A DNA stretch of 64,000 nt from a virus, in the IMG/VR virus record IMGVR_UViG_3300036771_000101, positions 21,023 through 85,022 of that record; one strand, written 5' to 3'. A model generated the notes under the pieces. That model was not told where the DNA came from. It was given only the letters and a program-made list of their open reading frames with translations, and made no database searches. Positions 51,945-58,243 of the stretch are shown piece after piece (position 1 is the first letter of the stretch; every line of letters begins with the position of its first letter). A program made the position numbers and the translations under genes.

Positions 51945-52294
51945 CGCAGGCACGCTTTGACGGTTTCGAAGTGAACGTCTACGAGGGGAAGCTCACCGGC
52001 GGGTTCGAACTGGATGAGCTTCAGGCAGCGAAACTGAACCTGGACAGGATCGCCGTGTTCGTCGTCGCGGCGCGGTTGGGGAAGGCGCAGGTGGAAGCGA
52101 TGAAAGACGGCGACGTGAAGCGCACCAACACGTTCGTGGTCAGCGAACTGCAGATCCTCGAAGGGGAACTCCGCGACCAGGCCATCCAGTACTTGGCGAT
52201 GCCGAACCAGGGGATCCTGGAGTTCGACCTGGATGACGAGGACGACGACGTGGAACTGGACGAACTCGCCGCCGAGGCTGTGCCTGTTCCGTGA
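51941..52294 (+). CDS. Hypothetical acidic protein
   Basis: 117 residues from GTG 51941 overlapping the previous TGA. MTQARFDGFEVNVYEGKLTG, ELDELQAAKLNLDRIAVFVV and an acidic end (FDLDDEDDDVELDE). No family recognised; the strands around EVNVYEGKLTGGFEL suggest a small beta domain. Replication operon member. Confidence 0.6.
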   Translation: MTQARFDGFEVNVYEGKLTGGFELDELQAAKLNLDRIAVFVVAARLGKAQVEAMKDGDVKRTNTFVVSELQILEGELRDQAIQYLAMPNQGILEFDLDDEDDDVELDELAAEAVPVP

Positions 52295-52527
52295 TGGACG
52301 AAGAACAGGATCTTCTCTTCCAGAGCATCGCTTTCAGCGGCAGTCACGTGGAGGTGGTCTATCTGGAACCCCGCGACAGCGAAGGGCCGATCCAGGAGTA
52401 CCGAACACTCGTTGTGCCGGTGACGGTAGTGGCAGAACAGATCCCCGAGGTGTTCGATGCGCTCCAGCAGTTGGTGGATCACGCCCTTCTCGTCCGCCGC
52501 AACCCCCCCGAACGGATACGTCGGTAG
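52294..52527 (+). CDS. Small hypothetical protein
   Basis: 77 residues from ATG 52294 (MDEEQDLLFQSIAFSGSHVE), overlapping the preceding TGA. Strand-rich (VVYLEPRDSEGPIQEYRTLV) with a helical, basic end. No family recognised. Confidence 0.6.
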   Translation: MDEEQDLLFQSIAFSGSHVEVVYLEPRDSEGPIQEYRTLVVPVTVVAEQIPEVFDALQQLVDHALLVRRNPPERIRR

Positions 52528-52534
52528 AGCCCAG

Positions 52535-52822
52535 TTGTCTCTTCAGAGCGTGCCGGTGCCGGGGGAGTGGGCGGATCTGGCGGCGTGTCGGGGACGGGAA
52601 ACGAGCGCGTTCTTCCCGTCCTACGGCGATTCGCATGGCGTAGTTGCCGAGTTCTGCAACGTGTGCCCGGTGAAACGGGAGTGCCGCGAGTACGGCTTGA
52701 AGTACCCGGGTCTCAAAGGGATCTGGGGTGGTCTGTCAGACCAGGAGCGTCGGAATGAGCGGCGTCGCCGACGAGAGTTCGTGCCGAGTGAGGGCGTCGC
52801 CGCTCGCCGCTTAGTGAGTTAG
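52535..52822 (+). CDS. WhiB-family Fe-S regulator
   Basis: About 95 residues. The four WhiB cysteines are present: ADLAACRGRETSAFF, then FCNVCPVKRECREYGL, and the conserved GIWGGLSDQER turn followed by a basic tail RRNERRRRREF. WhiB proteins bind a [4Fe-4S] cluster and the housekeeping sigma factor, and exist only in actinobacteria and their phages, so this fixes the host phylum. Start is uncertain: TTG 52535 or GTG 52550. Confidence 0.9.
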   Translation: MSLQSVPVPGEWADLAACRGRETSAFFPSYGDSHGVVAEFCNVCPVKRECREYGLKYPGLKGIWGGLSDQERRNERRRRREFVPSEGVAARRLVS

Positions 52823-52854
52823 CCCACGCTCCCTCACTCGGCCGGAGGAATCCT

Positions 52855-53532
52855 ATGCTCGACAAGTTGGAGGTGCGAGAGCAGATCTTGGACTGTCGCG
52901 CTTGCGAGTTGTCGGAACGGAACCCGCCTGTTCCGTTCTACGGTCCGGTCCCGGCGCACATCGCGGTGCTGGGCGAAGGGCCGGGGAAAGAGGAGACGAA
53001 GCAGGGACGGCCGTTTGTGGGTCCCGCGGGGCAGGTCGCCAGAACAGCCATGCGGGATGTTGGTTTGGATGATGAGGCCATGACGTGGCTGAACGTGACG
53101 TGCTGCTGGCCGGGAGTCGGAACGAACCCGTCCGCAACACATGTCAAGAGTTGTGCCCCGAACCTTGAAATTCAGATGGCACTTCTCAAGCCGACGTACA
53201 TGATCGTGTTCGGTCAGTCTGCGCTGGGCGGGATCCGACCCGAGTTGACGATCAGAAGAGGAAGAGGGAAGCCGTTCCTCTATGGGGACACGATCGCGTT
53301 CGCGGTGTACCACCCGTCGGCGGTGCTGCGGAACGGGATGATGGCAGAGCCGTTCCGGCAGGATCTGGAGGCGTTCGTGGAGCTCGTGGATGATGGCCCG
53401 TCGCGGTGGCTGGAACATCTGTCCGACAGGTGTGTGTATTGCCCAGATTTCGTCGCTAGCTATGACGTCACGGGGATAGGTTTTTGTCCGCGGCACGATC
53501 CAGCGCGTGTCGGAGACGCTTTCCGTCGCTGA
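52855..53532 (+). CDS. Uracil-DNA glycosylase, Fe-S family 4/5 type
   Basis: 225 residues. CRACELSERNPPVPFYG (two Cys of the cluster), AVLGEGPGKEETKQGRPFVG (motif 1), LNVTCCWPG with further Cys, and AVYHPSAVLRN (motif with catalytic His) mark it. It removes uracil from DNA in repair. The last 40 residues (DRCVYCPDF, GFCPRHDP) carry extra Cys pairs, beyond the usual length, and overlap the antisense HNH gene by 65 bases. Confidence 0.85.
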   Translation: MLDKLEVREQILDCRACELSERNPPVPFYGPVPAHIAVLGEGPGKEETKQGRPFVGPAGQVARTAMRDVGLDDEAMTWLNVTCCWPGVGTNPSATHVKSCAPNLEIQMALLKPTYMIVFGQSALGGIRPELTIRRGRGKPFLYGDTIAFAVYHPSAVLRNGMMAEPFRQDLEAFVELVDDGPSRWLEHLSDRCVYCPDFVASYDVTGIGFCPRHDPARVGDAFRR

Positions 53533-53929
53533 TGGTCCGCCTTGGAACGCCCATGCGCTGCAGGGCTCGGAGCACGACTGATGGATCATGTCCGATCTGG
53601 CGTCCGATCTGGCGTGTAGAAAGGCCACTCTCGTAGAGTCGTTTCACCAAGGGCTCGTTGACTTTGGTGTGCTGTCGGCGGTGTTCGCTGCGCGTAAGGA
53701 CTTCGAGATTGCTGGGCCTGTTGTCGTCTTTCTGGCGATTCTCGTGATGGACGTCCCGTGGTGGGAGCCCAGCGATGAGGCGATGCTCGTAGCAGCGGAT
53801 ATAGCTGTAAGGTCCGACTTTCCATGAGAGCCGGATATAGCCGTTGCCGTCATGTGAACGCGAAGGCGTTCCCTGTGGGATTGGGTCGCCTGGTTTGAGC
53901 CAGTAGACGTGGTCCTTCTTCGCTCCCAT
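53468..53929 (-). CDS. HNH homing endonuclease with HTH
   Basis: 153 residues. YIRCYEHRLIAGLPPRDVHHENRQKDDNRPSNL is the HNH core; SGLSTRQIGRQIGHDPSVVLRALQRMG is a C-terminal helix-turn-helix for target recognition. Antisense to its neighbours, at the 3' end of the glycosylase gene, it looks like an inserted mobile gene. A possible -10 box (TAGACT) ends 6 bases before its ATG, so its mRNA may be leaderless. Confidence 0.8.
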   Translation of the reverse strand: MGAKKDHVYWLKPGDPIPQGTPSRSHDGNGYIRLSWKVGPYSYIRCYEHRLIAGLPPRDVHHENRQKDDNRPSNLEVLTRSEHRRQHTKVNEPLVKRLYESGLSTRQIGRQIGHDPSVVLRALQRMGVPRRTISDGKRLRHALDRAADKNLSP

Positions 53930-53981
53930 GACGAAAGTCTATCGTGACTTTGTGTAGACATGTTCCGGCACGGTCGTTTGC

Positions 53982-54010
53982 TTGCATGGTGACATCGCTG
54001 TAGTTACAAT
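53982..54010 (+). promoter_or_regulatory. Promoter for a leaderless mRNA
   Basis: TTGCAT (53982-53987), a 17-base spacer and TACAAT (54005-54010). The start codon GTG 54019 is 9 bases beyond the -10 box and has no ribosome site, so transcription begins at or next to it. Its -35 box equals that of the promoter at 35930. Confidence 0.8.
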
Positions 54011-54018
54011 GGGCGCCC

Positions 54019-54294
54019 GTGGACAACGACGTGACGGATGTCTGGCAGTCGTACTGGAGTGAGCCATCCTCAGACACCAGGAACCGACTCGTTCTCCAAT
54101 ACGCACCACTGGTGAAGTTCTACGCTCACCGCATACCCGGTGACCCGCAGGAGAGCGTGCAGCGAGGACTCGAAGCTCTCACTGCCGCCATTGACGAGTA
54201 CGCCCCCGGCAACGGATCGTTCGAGTCTCACGTCTCCGGAACGTTCAGGGACGCCTTCTCGTGGGATTCGGAAGGCTGGGTGGAGGCGTTCTAG
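54019..54294 (+). CDS. Sigma factor region-2-like small protein
   Basis: 91 residues. DTRNRLVLQYAPLVKFYAHRI, then VQRGLEALTAAIDEYAPGNG and FESHVSGTFRDAF, follow the sigma70 region 2.1-2.2 pattern (core RNA polymerase binding). Regions 3 and 4 are absent and the -10-reading helix looks shortened (DAFSWDSEGW). It may act as a minimal sigma, an anti-sigma competitor or an RNA polymerase binder. Single-gene unit with its own strong promoter. Confidence 0.6.
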   Translation: MDNDVTDVWQSYWSEPSSDTRNRLVLQYAPLVKFYAHRIPGDPQESVQRGLEALTAAIDEYAPGNGSFESHVSGTFRDAFSWDSEGWVEAF

Positions 54295-54587
54295 CTGGCG
54301 TAGCCAGCGTCGATCAGCGCAACGGTGAGATGTTCGTCGTTGTGTGCGTCAACGAACTCCGCGAACCACCGTCCCGAAACGGTGATGCCAGAGGTGCGCA
54401 CGAGGAGTTCGCGACCGTCGAGCCAGCCACGGGTGTAGTCAGCGGCGTCTTCGGTGTCGAGCCCTTCCAGCTGAAACTCGAACCGGCCCTGGATCCCGAA
54501 CCCCAGATCAACGAGGCAGGCGATCCGGTGACCTTCGCTGACGTCGAGCACTGTGTGAACGTGATGTTCGTACGGCATGCCGTTCAT
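54291..54587 (-). CDS. Staphylococcal-nuclease-like OB protein
   Basis: 98 residues. VHTVLDVSEGHRIACLVDLGFGI, then FEFQLEGLDTED, YTRGWLDGRELLVRT and VSGRWFAEFVDAHNDE, LTVALIDAGYA follow the SNase-like barrel order (DG-D, R-x-x-G-I-D-x-P-E, G-R, G-x-A). Several catalytic positions are altered (DVSEGH for DGDT, FEFQ for RLxG), so it may bind rather than cut. Convergent with the sigma-like gene. Confidence 0.6.
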   Translation of the reverse strand: MNGMPYEHHVHTVLDVSEGHRIACLVDLGFGIQGRFEFQLEGLDTEDAADYTRGWLDGRELLVRTSGITVSGRWFAEFVDAHNDEHLTVALIDAGYAS

Positions 54588-54829
54588 TGCTTCGGGTAGG
54601 AGGGGCGTCCACCGAGCAGCCGGATCCCCTCCGGGGTGCGGATCGGCATTCCGGCTCGCTCCCAGCAGGGTGTGCAGAAGAACTGGCGGGTCCGCAGATC
54701 GAACGTTTCTTCGTACTGTTCAACGTATTCGTCGGGGGTGAGCTTCAAAGCGTCAGCCATCTCTTGGTACTCATCGATGTGGCTGGGGGTTCGTTGGCAG
54801 CCTTTGCAGATCGGGGTGGATCCGGTCAT
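54584..54829 (-). CDS. Conserved small Cys protein
   Basis: 81 residues from ATG 54829 (MTGSTPICKGCQRTPSHIDE). CKGC and CTPCW flank EYQEMADALKLTPDEYVEQY, a pattern I know from many actinophages; role unknown. It overlaps the HNH gene upstream by 4 bases. Confidence 0.65.
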   Translation of the reverse strand: MTGSTPICKGCQRTPSHIDEYQEMADALKLTPDEYVEQYEETFDLRTRQFFCTPCWERAGMPIRTPEGIRLLGGRPSYPKQ

Positions 54830-55119
54830 GTGTTCTCCTGCTGCCCCAACCATCGTTGGACTTGCGGAACGGTGAGGCTCACTCCCCTCTCCTGGAATTC
54901 GAGAGTCGCTATGAGAATCGGCATGAACTGTCTCTTGTCGGAGTGAACTAGCTGGTGGTGCCGCTGACACAAGAGGATTAAGTTGTCAGCGGTGTGCGTG
55001 CCGCCTTGAGAGCGGTATTGGATGTGATGGGCTTCGGCGTTGGGTGATCCGCACCAGCGGCAGCGGCCGTGGTCGCGCTCCTGGACCTCGCTGCGAACCT
55101 TCGGCGGGATGCTGCTCAC
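54826..55119 (-). CDS. HNH endonuclease
   Basis: 97 residues. CRWCGSPNAEAHHIQYRSQGG and NLILLCQRHHQLVHSD are a classical McrA-type HNH fold with zinc-binding CxxC...CxxH. Small free-standing HNH proteins act in DNA packaging or as homing nucleases; the terminase is not in view, so no choice is made. Confidence 0.85.
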   Translation of the reverse strand: MSSIPPKVRSEVQERDHGRCRWCGSPNAEAHHIQYRSQGGTHTADNLILLCQRHHQLVHSDKRQFMPILIATLEFQERGVSLTVPQVQRWLGQQENT

Positions 55120-55227
55120 GGAACAGCCGTGTGAGCAGGGTCCTCAGACCACCGTCCCGAAATATGTACGCGGAGCTCGCCCCGTCTGAACGACCGTTTC
55201 TCGGAGGGGAAAGCTCTTTCCTTCGGC

Positions 55228-55371
55228 ATGTTCCAAGACTACCGTCGGGTTATGCCGAACCTGTTGCACCTCAGCGTCATCGTGGTCGTCGGTCTCGTCA
55301 TCCTCGCCATCTGGGAAGAAGCCGTCGTCAAGAAGCAGCGGTTCAAAGGACGAGGTTCAGGTCGATCTTGA
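55228..55371 (+). CDS. Small single-span membrane protein
   Basis: 47 residues from ATG 55228: MFQDYRRVMPNLLHLSVIVV, a hydrophobic span (about 13-30), and a basic tail (VVKKQRFKGRGSGRS). GGAGGGGA lies 16 bases upstream, rather far; ATG 55252 would give 39 residues. It is a lone + gene among leftward genes and overlaps the next gene's 3' end by 29 bases. Confidence 0.5.
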   Translation: MFQDYRRVMPNLLHLSVIVVVGLVILAIWEEAVVKKQRFKGRGSGRS

Positions 55372-55732
55372 GGGTGTCTCCCGCCACGATCTGACGAGAC
55401 GCGTTCAGCTGAATTCGAGCTAGTGAGATTCCATCGGCGTGGAGCTCGATGCTTTCGATAGTTCCCCAGGGTTCCTGAGCGGTGAACGTGATCGTCTTGT
55501 CAAACGCTTGGCGTTCATAGCCTGCTCCGGACACCTCTTCCGACTGGTCGGTGTAGAGCGCAACCTGAAGTGTTTCCGGGGCGTTGTGGAGCAGCATGTG
55601 GAGTCGCATGGTCGGGTTGGCTTTCGCCAACTCGTACCCGATCTGCCGCAGGTTGGCTTCGAGCGGATCGAGGCTCGGATGCAAAGAGAGGGTTTCGACC
55701 ATGTCGATTCTGGCGTCGAGTTCGTCGCTCAC
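55343..55732 (-). CDS. Fibre-family-like beta protein in the early region
   Basis: 129 residues from GTG 55732, GTGA-linked to the upstream stop (MSDELDARIDMVETLSLHPS). The second half (LQVALYTDQSEEVSGAGYER, PWGTIESIELHADGISLARI and a GDTLKIDL end) has the same strand order as the small fibre family at 12749 and 28940-30128. Its place among early genes on the other strand is odd. It may be a general assembly factor rather than virion part. Confidence 0.6.
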   Translation of the reverse strand: MSDELDARIDMVETLSLHPSLDPLEANLRQIGYELAKANPTMRLHMLLHNAPETLQVALYTDQSEEVSGAGYERQAFDKTITFTAQEPWGTIESIELHADGISLARIQLNASRQIVAGDTLKIDLNLVL

Positions 55733-56052
55733 GAGCGTGTCCAGTCTGTTGTCCAGGTCCAATAGCCAGATTCGCCTGACCAGCGCGGAATGGAACCGAT
55801 GAAGTGATTCACTCGGACACGGTAGGTGCGGCCCGCTTCGAAGATTCCCCGCGTCGCGTAGGTCTCGACCACCGCCCCCTTGGGGATGATGATGGTGTCG
55901 CCTTGGTGGACCCGGTCGGGGAACTCGGAGCACATGACGGGGCGGGTCAGGAACCAGCGGCCCCACGAGCAGCGTGGACACACCCGAGGGTCGATCGTCT
56001 GCCCTTCCTCTTCGAGTTCCCGTTCCCGAGCGACGACGTCGGTGTGGTCCAT
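55729..56052 (-). CDS. Hypothetical protein with zinc knuckle
   Basis: 107 residues (MDHTDVVARERELEEEGQTI). CPRCSWGRWFLTRPVMC gives a partial zinc site. GDTIIIPKGAVVETYATRGIFEAGRTYRVRVNHFIG reads as a small beta barrel. TGATG junction with the 56948 gene. No family recognised. Confidence 0.6.
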   Translation of the reverse strand: MDHTDVVARERELEEEGQTIDPRVCPRCSWGRWFLTRPVMCSEFPDRVHQGDTIIIPKGAVVETYATRGIFEAGRTYRVRVNHFIGSIPRWSGESGYWTWTTDWTRS

Positions 56053-56948
56053 CAGGGCCTCAGCTTGTAGTCGGTGACGTTCTCTCCGAATTCGGTAGAG
56101 CCGCGGGCGTGGGGTGCTATCCAGAACCGACCGGCGTACTTCCCGAACAGCAGGCCCCGGTCGTACTCCGGGCCGTAACAGGCAAAGTGGCCCCGAACCG
56201 AGGTGAGCGGTGTGCCGGTGGACTCACCTTTCTCCGCCGCGGAGCGTGCCGAGACGCCGGTGGGAAACACGTTGATGGTGTGTACCGAAACACCCGTGCG
56301 GGCGATCCGTTTCGCTTCATGGCGCTCTCGTTTTGGTTCAACCAGAGCGACGTTGCGGCAATTCATGAAGTTCAACGCGCCGAGCAGCACAAGATGCGCC
56401 ATATCCCACGACTTCATCTCGTACTCCGGAGTGAGATGAACCCAGTGCAGATCAGCTGGTTCACCGTCGGCGTAGATGGCGAACTGCCACATGTGCACCG
56501 GCCCGGACGTCCCGAACGCTCCGCCCTGGATCTTGGAACGACCACCGAGCCACACGAACGTGTCGACCCGCCACTTCACCCGACCCCAGTCGATCGTGTG
56601 GGTGTCTGCCATGTCATCCCACGGCGGTTTCTCCGGGTCGAACGGCATCACGGAGGCGTGCATCACGATCACGTTCCCGTGTTCATTCTCGTAGCAGATC
56701 GCCGCTTCTTCCCACGGCGGAGCGATGCACGGGTGGTCTTCGTACATGTGGATCGGTTCGTCTTTGGCAACGAGCGAGTGGTAGATCGCGGTGGCGTCCA
56801 CCACCACGGGGTGCATGACGAGTTGCAGAGCGAGCTCGTGGATCCGTTTGTCGTGCACGTTCCGGACCCGGTCCTTACCGGGGCCGAGTGGTCTGACACG
56901 ACCGTTCCGCATGTCGGCGATGACCTTGGCGATCTGCTCAGCGCTCAT
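56052..56948 (-). CDS. Conserved actinophage protein
   Basis: 298 residues (MSAEQIAKVIADMRNGRVRP). The end RGHFACYGPEYDRGLLFGKYAGRFWIAPHARG is a conserved block of a protein family present in very many actinophages; function unknown to me. Mostly beta-rich with many Trp. Its start lies 14 bases from the divergent promoter of the peptidyl-tRNA hydrolase operon. Confidence 0.7.
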   Translation of the reverse strand: MSAEQIAKVIADMRNGRVRPLGPGKDRVRNVHDKRIHELALQLVMHPVVVDATAIYHSLVAKDEPIHMYEDHPCIAPPWEEAAICYENEHGNVIVMHASVMPFDPEKPPWDDMADTHTIDWGRVKWRVDTFVWLGGRSKIQGGAFGTSGPVHMWQFAIYADGEPADLHWVHLTPEYEMKSWDMAHLVLLGALNFMNCRNVALVEPKRERHEAKRIARTGVSVHTINVFPTGVSARSAAEKGESTGTPLTSVRGHFACYGPEYDRGLLFGKYAGRFWIAPHARGSTEFGENVTDYKLRP

Positions 56949-56962
56949 CTCTCACCCGAGGG

Positions 56963-56991
56963 TTGACAAGATCTGAGTCCAATCGTATGTT
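56963..56991 (+). promoter_or_regulatory. Consensus promoter of the hydrolase/tRNA operon
   Basis: TTGACA (56963-56968), a 17-base spacer and TATGTT (56986-56991), the best promoter in the window. ATG 56998 begins 7 bases after the -10 box, exactly where transcription should start. No ribosome site exists. The expected transcript therefore begins AUG ACU CCC ACC UAG. Confidence 0.88.
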
Positions 56992-56997
56992 GCCTTC

Positions 56998-57369
56998 ATG
57001 ACTCCCACCTAGATTTCTACTGACACGGACCACCTCGACCGTCTCTACGTCGTCACCCGCCGTGATCTGAGCCCCGGCCTCCAGGCCGCGCAGGCCGTTC
57101 ACGGCGCTTTCGCGTTCGCCACACGATTCCCTACGCTGGTGGCTGAGTGGCTGGAACGCAGCAACTTTCTCGTGGTCGTCGCCGCCGAGAACGAGGACGA
57201 GCTCATCGAGCTCCTCGAAAAGGCGGGGAAGGCTGACATCTGTCGGTGCCCGGTGCGGGAACCAGACCTTGATGGGGCGCTGACCTGCGTGGTGCTGGAA
57301 CCGGGCGACACGGCGAAACGGTTGTGCGCATCGATGCCGCTGGCGTTGAAGGAGCCGCAGATGTGCTGA
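56998..57369 (+). CDS. Pth2-type peptidyl-tRNA hydrolase with amber at codon 5
   Basis: The enzyme family frees tRNAs from stalled peptides. ATG ACT CCC ACC is followed by TAG (57010-57012), then the frame runs 118 codons: DRLYVVTRRDLSPGLQAAQA, VHGAFAFATRFP, FLVVVAAENEDELIELLEKA, CRCPVREPDLDGALTCVVLE and CASMPLALKE, following the Pth2 order of strands and helices. No ATG, GTG or TTG occurs between the TAG and GTG 57139, which would remove the conserved first 42 residues. Options: amber suppression by the adjacent CTA tRNAs, an ATT start at 57013, or a dead gene. Confidence 0.75.
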
Positions 57370-57374
57370 GACCT

Positions 57375-57428
57375 GGGGGAGGCCGTACTTGAGACGGCTT
57401 CCAGGTGCGAGTCCTGGCTCCCCCACCA
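57375..57428 (+). tRNA. D-armless tRNA-like gene
   Basis: GGGGGAG (57375-57381) pairs perfectly with CTCCCCC (57418-57424), then A and encoded CCA. Between are only a 5-bp hairpin with 7-base loop (GCCGT ACTTGAG ACGGC, 57382-57398), two bases, and a T-arm (CCAGG TGCGAGT CCTGG). The whole D-arm is missing. The loop would give anticodon TTG (Gln) with C instead of T at position 33. Either a minimal tRNA or a decayed one. Confidence 0.5.
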
Positions 57429-57429
57429 A

Positions 57430-57498
57430 GGGTCCGTCCGCTGGCGCGGCAGCGTGCCCCTAAAGCACGCGATGTGAGTTCGATCCTCACCGGACCCT
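57430..57498 (+). tRNA. tRNA with amber anticodon CTA, short D-arm
   Basis: Acceptor GGGTCCG with CGGACCC, T-arm GTGAG TTCGATC CTCAC, anticodon stem CGTGC with GCACG and loop CCCTAAA, giving CTA at positions 34-36. Position 33 is C rather than the near-universal T, and the D-arm is about three bases short. All stems pair, so it may be functional, but it is less orthodox than the CTA tRNA at 57557. Confidence 0.6.
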
Positions 57499-57501
57499 CT
57501 T

Positions 57502-57552
57502 GCCCTTGCTCCGTATCCATGCGGTCTGGACGTTCGAGCCGTCCCAAGGGCG
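57502..57552 (+). tRNA. D-armless tRNA-like gene, possibly CCA
   Basis: Acceptor GCCCTTG (57502-57508) pairs perfectly with CAAGGGC (57545-57551), discriminator G. T-arm GGACG TTCGAGC CGTCC is perfect. Only 19 bases lie between, forming one small hairpin (CCGT ATCCAT GCGG) that includes TCCA, so the anticodon could be CCA (Trp). No D-arm. Same geometry as the 57375 element. Confidence 0.45.
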
Positions 57553-57556
57553 CTAA

Positions 57557-57627
57557 GCCCCCATAGCGTAAGGGCAGCGCGGGAAGCTCTAATCTTCCTT
57601 GTCGAGGTTCGAATCCTCGTGGGGGCG
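57557..57627 (+). tRNA. Amber suppressor tRNA, anticodon CTA
   Basis: A complete cloverleaf: acceptor GCCCCCA/TGGGGGC, D-stem GCGT/GCGC with loop AAGGGCA, anticodon stem GGAAG/CTTCC with loop CTCTAAT (T33, anticodon CTA at 57589-57591), 4-base variable loop, T-arm CGAGG TTCGAAT CCTCG, discriminator G73. G73 and U35 are glutamine identity elements, and the T-arm recalls bacterial tRNA-Gln, so charging with Gln is a reasonable guess. It reads UAG. Abuts the converging gene that ends at 57631. Confidence 0.88.
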
Positions 57628-57630
57628 CGG

Positions 57631-58242
57631 TCAGGGGCCGAGTGCACCGACGTAAATGAGGTGTTCGAGGAGATCGTCGGTGTCCAACGCCTGGAAGTCC
57701 ATCTCGCATGGGCAGTCCAACGCTTCGTGGACCGTCACCAGCTGCTGGAACAGCCGATCGATCCTGGCACACTTGTTTCGGAGCTCCTCTTCGGTCCAGT
57801 CAAGCTTCTCTCGCATCACCTTCACCAGTCCAGTGAGGCGGGAGAGCTCATCGACACGGTTGAGGTGCACATCGAGTTTCTCTTCGAGGCTGCGCATCCA
57901 GCCGACCATGTCCACCTCGGCGTAGGACGGTCCGGTGTTCACGGTCAGACCGGATCCAATCATGTACCCAGTGCAGACATGCTGATAGCTCCACAGCGTG
58001 GAGTTGGTCGCCGGGTCCTTGAGGAGGAACACCGTCGTGACGCTTTGTTGTTGTGCCTGCTCCTGGGTGATGAGAAGCTCAGCGCTCGGCAGGTAAGCAG
58101 TGACACTGAACCGCATCGTGTAAGTGCACGTCGGGCAGGCGACTTGCATGTCATACATGTACGGCCCGCACTGGGGCGGTACAACACCCGACGAGTAGGC
58201 CACACCCTGGATGTACTGTCTCGTCTTGACAGTCGGTGCCAT
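57631..58242 (-). CDS. Hypothetical protein with coiled coil
   Basis: 203 residues from ATG 58242 (MAPTVKTRQYIQGVAYSSGV). CPTCTYTMRF gives a zinc knuckle, then LKDPATNSTLWSYQHVCTGY beta region and a long helix (MRSLEEKLDVHLNRVDELSR) to an acidic end (LDTDDLLEHLIYVG). No family recognised. Last gene of the long leftward operon. Confidence 0.6.
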   Translation of the reverse strand: MAPTVKTRQYIQGVAYSSGVVPPQCGPYMYDMQVACPTCTYTMRFSVTAYLPSAELLITQEQAQQQSVTTVFLLKDPATNSTLWSYQHVCTGYMIGSGLTVNTGPSYAEVDMVGWMRSLEEKLDVHLNRVDELSRLTGLVKVMREKLDWTEEELRNKCARIDRLFQQLVTVHEALDCPCEMDFQALDTDDLLEHLIYVGALGP

Positions 58243-58243
58243 T

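Noticed and set aside
57430-57627. Complete reassignment of TAG to an amino acid
   Set aside because: Several genes end in TAG followed at once by the ribosome site and start of the next gene, with no sensible extension.
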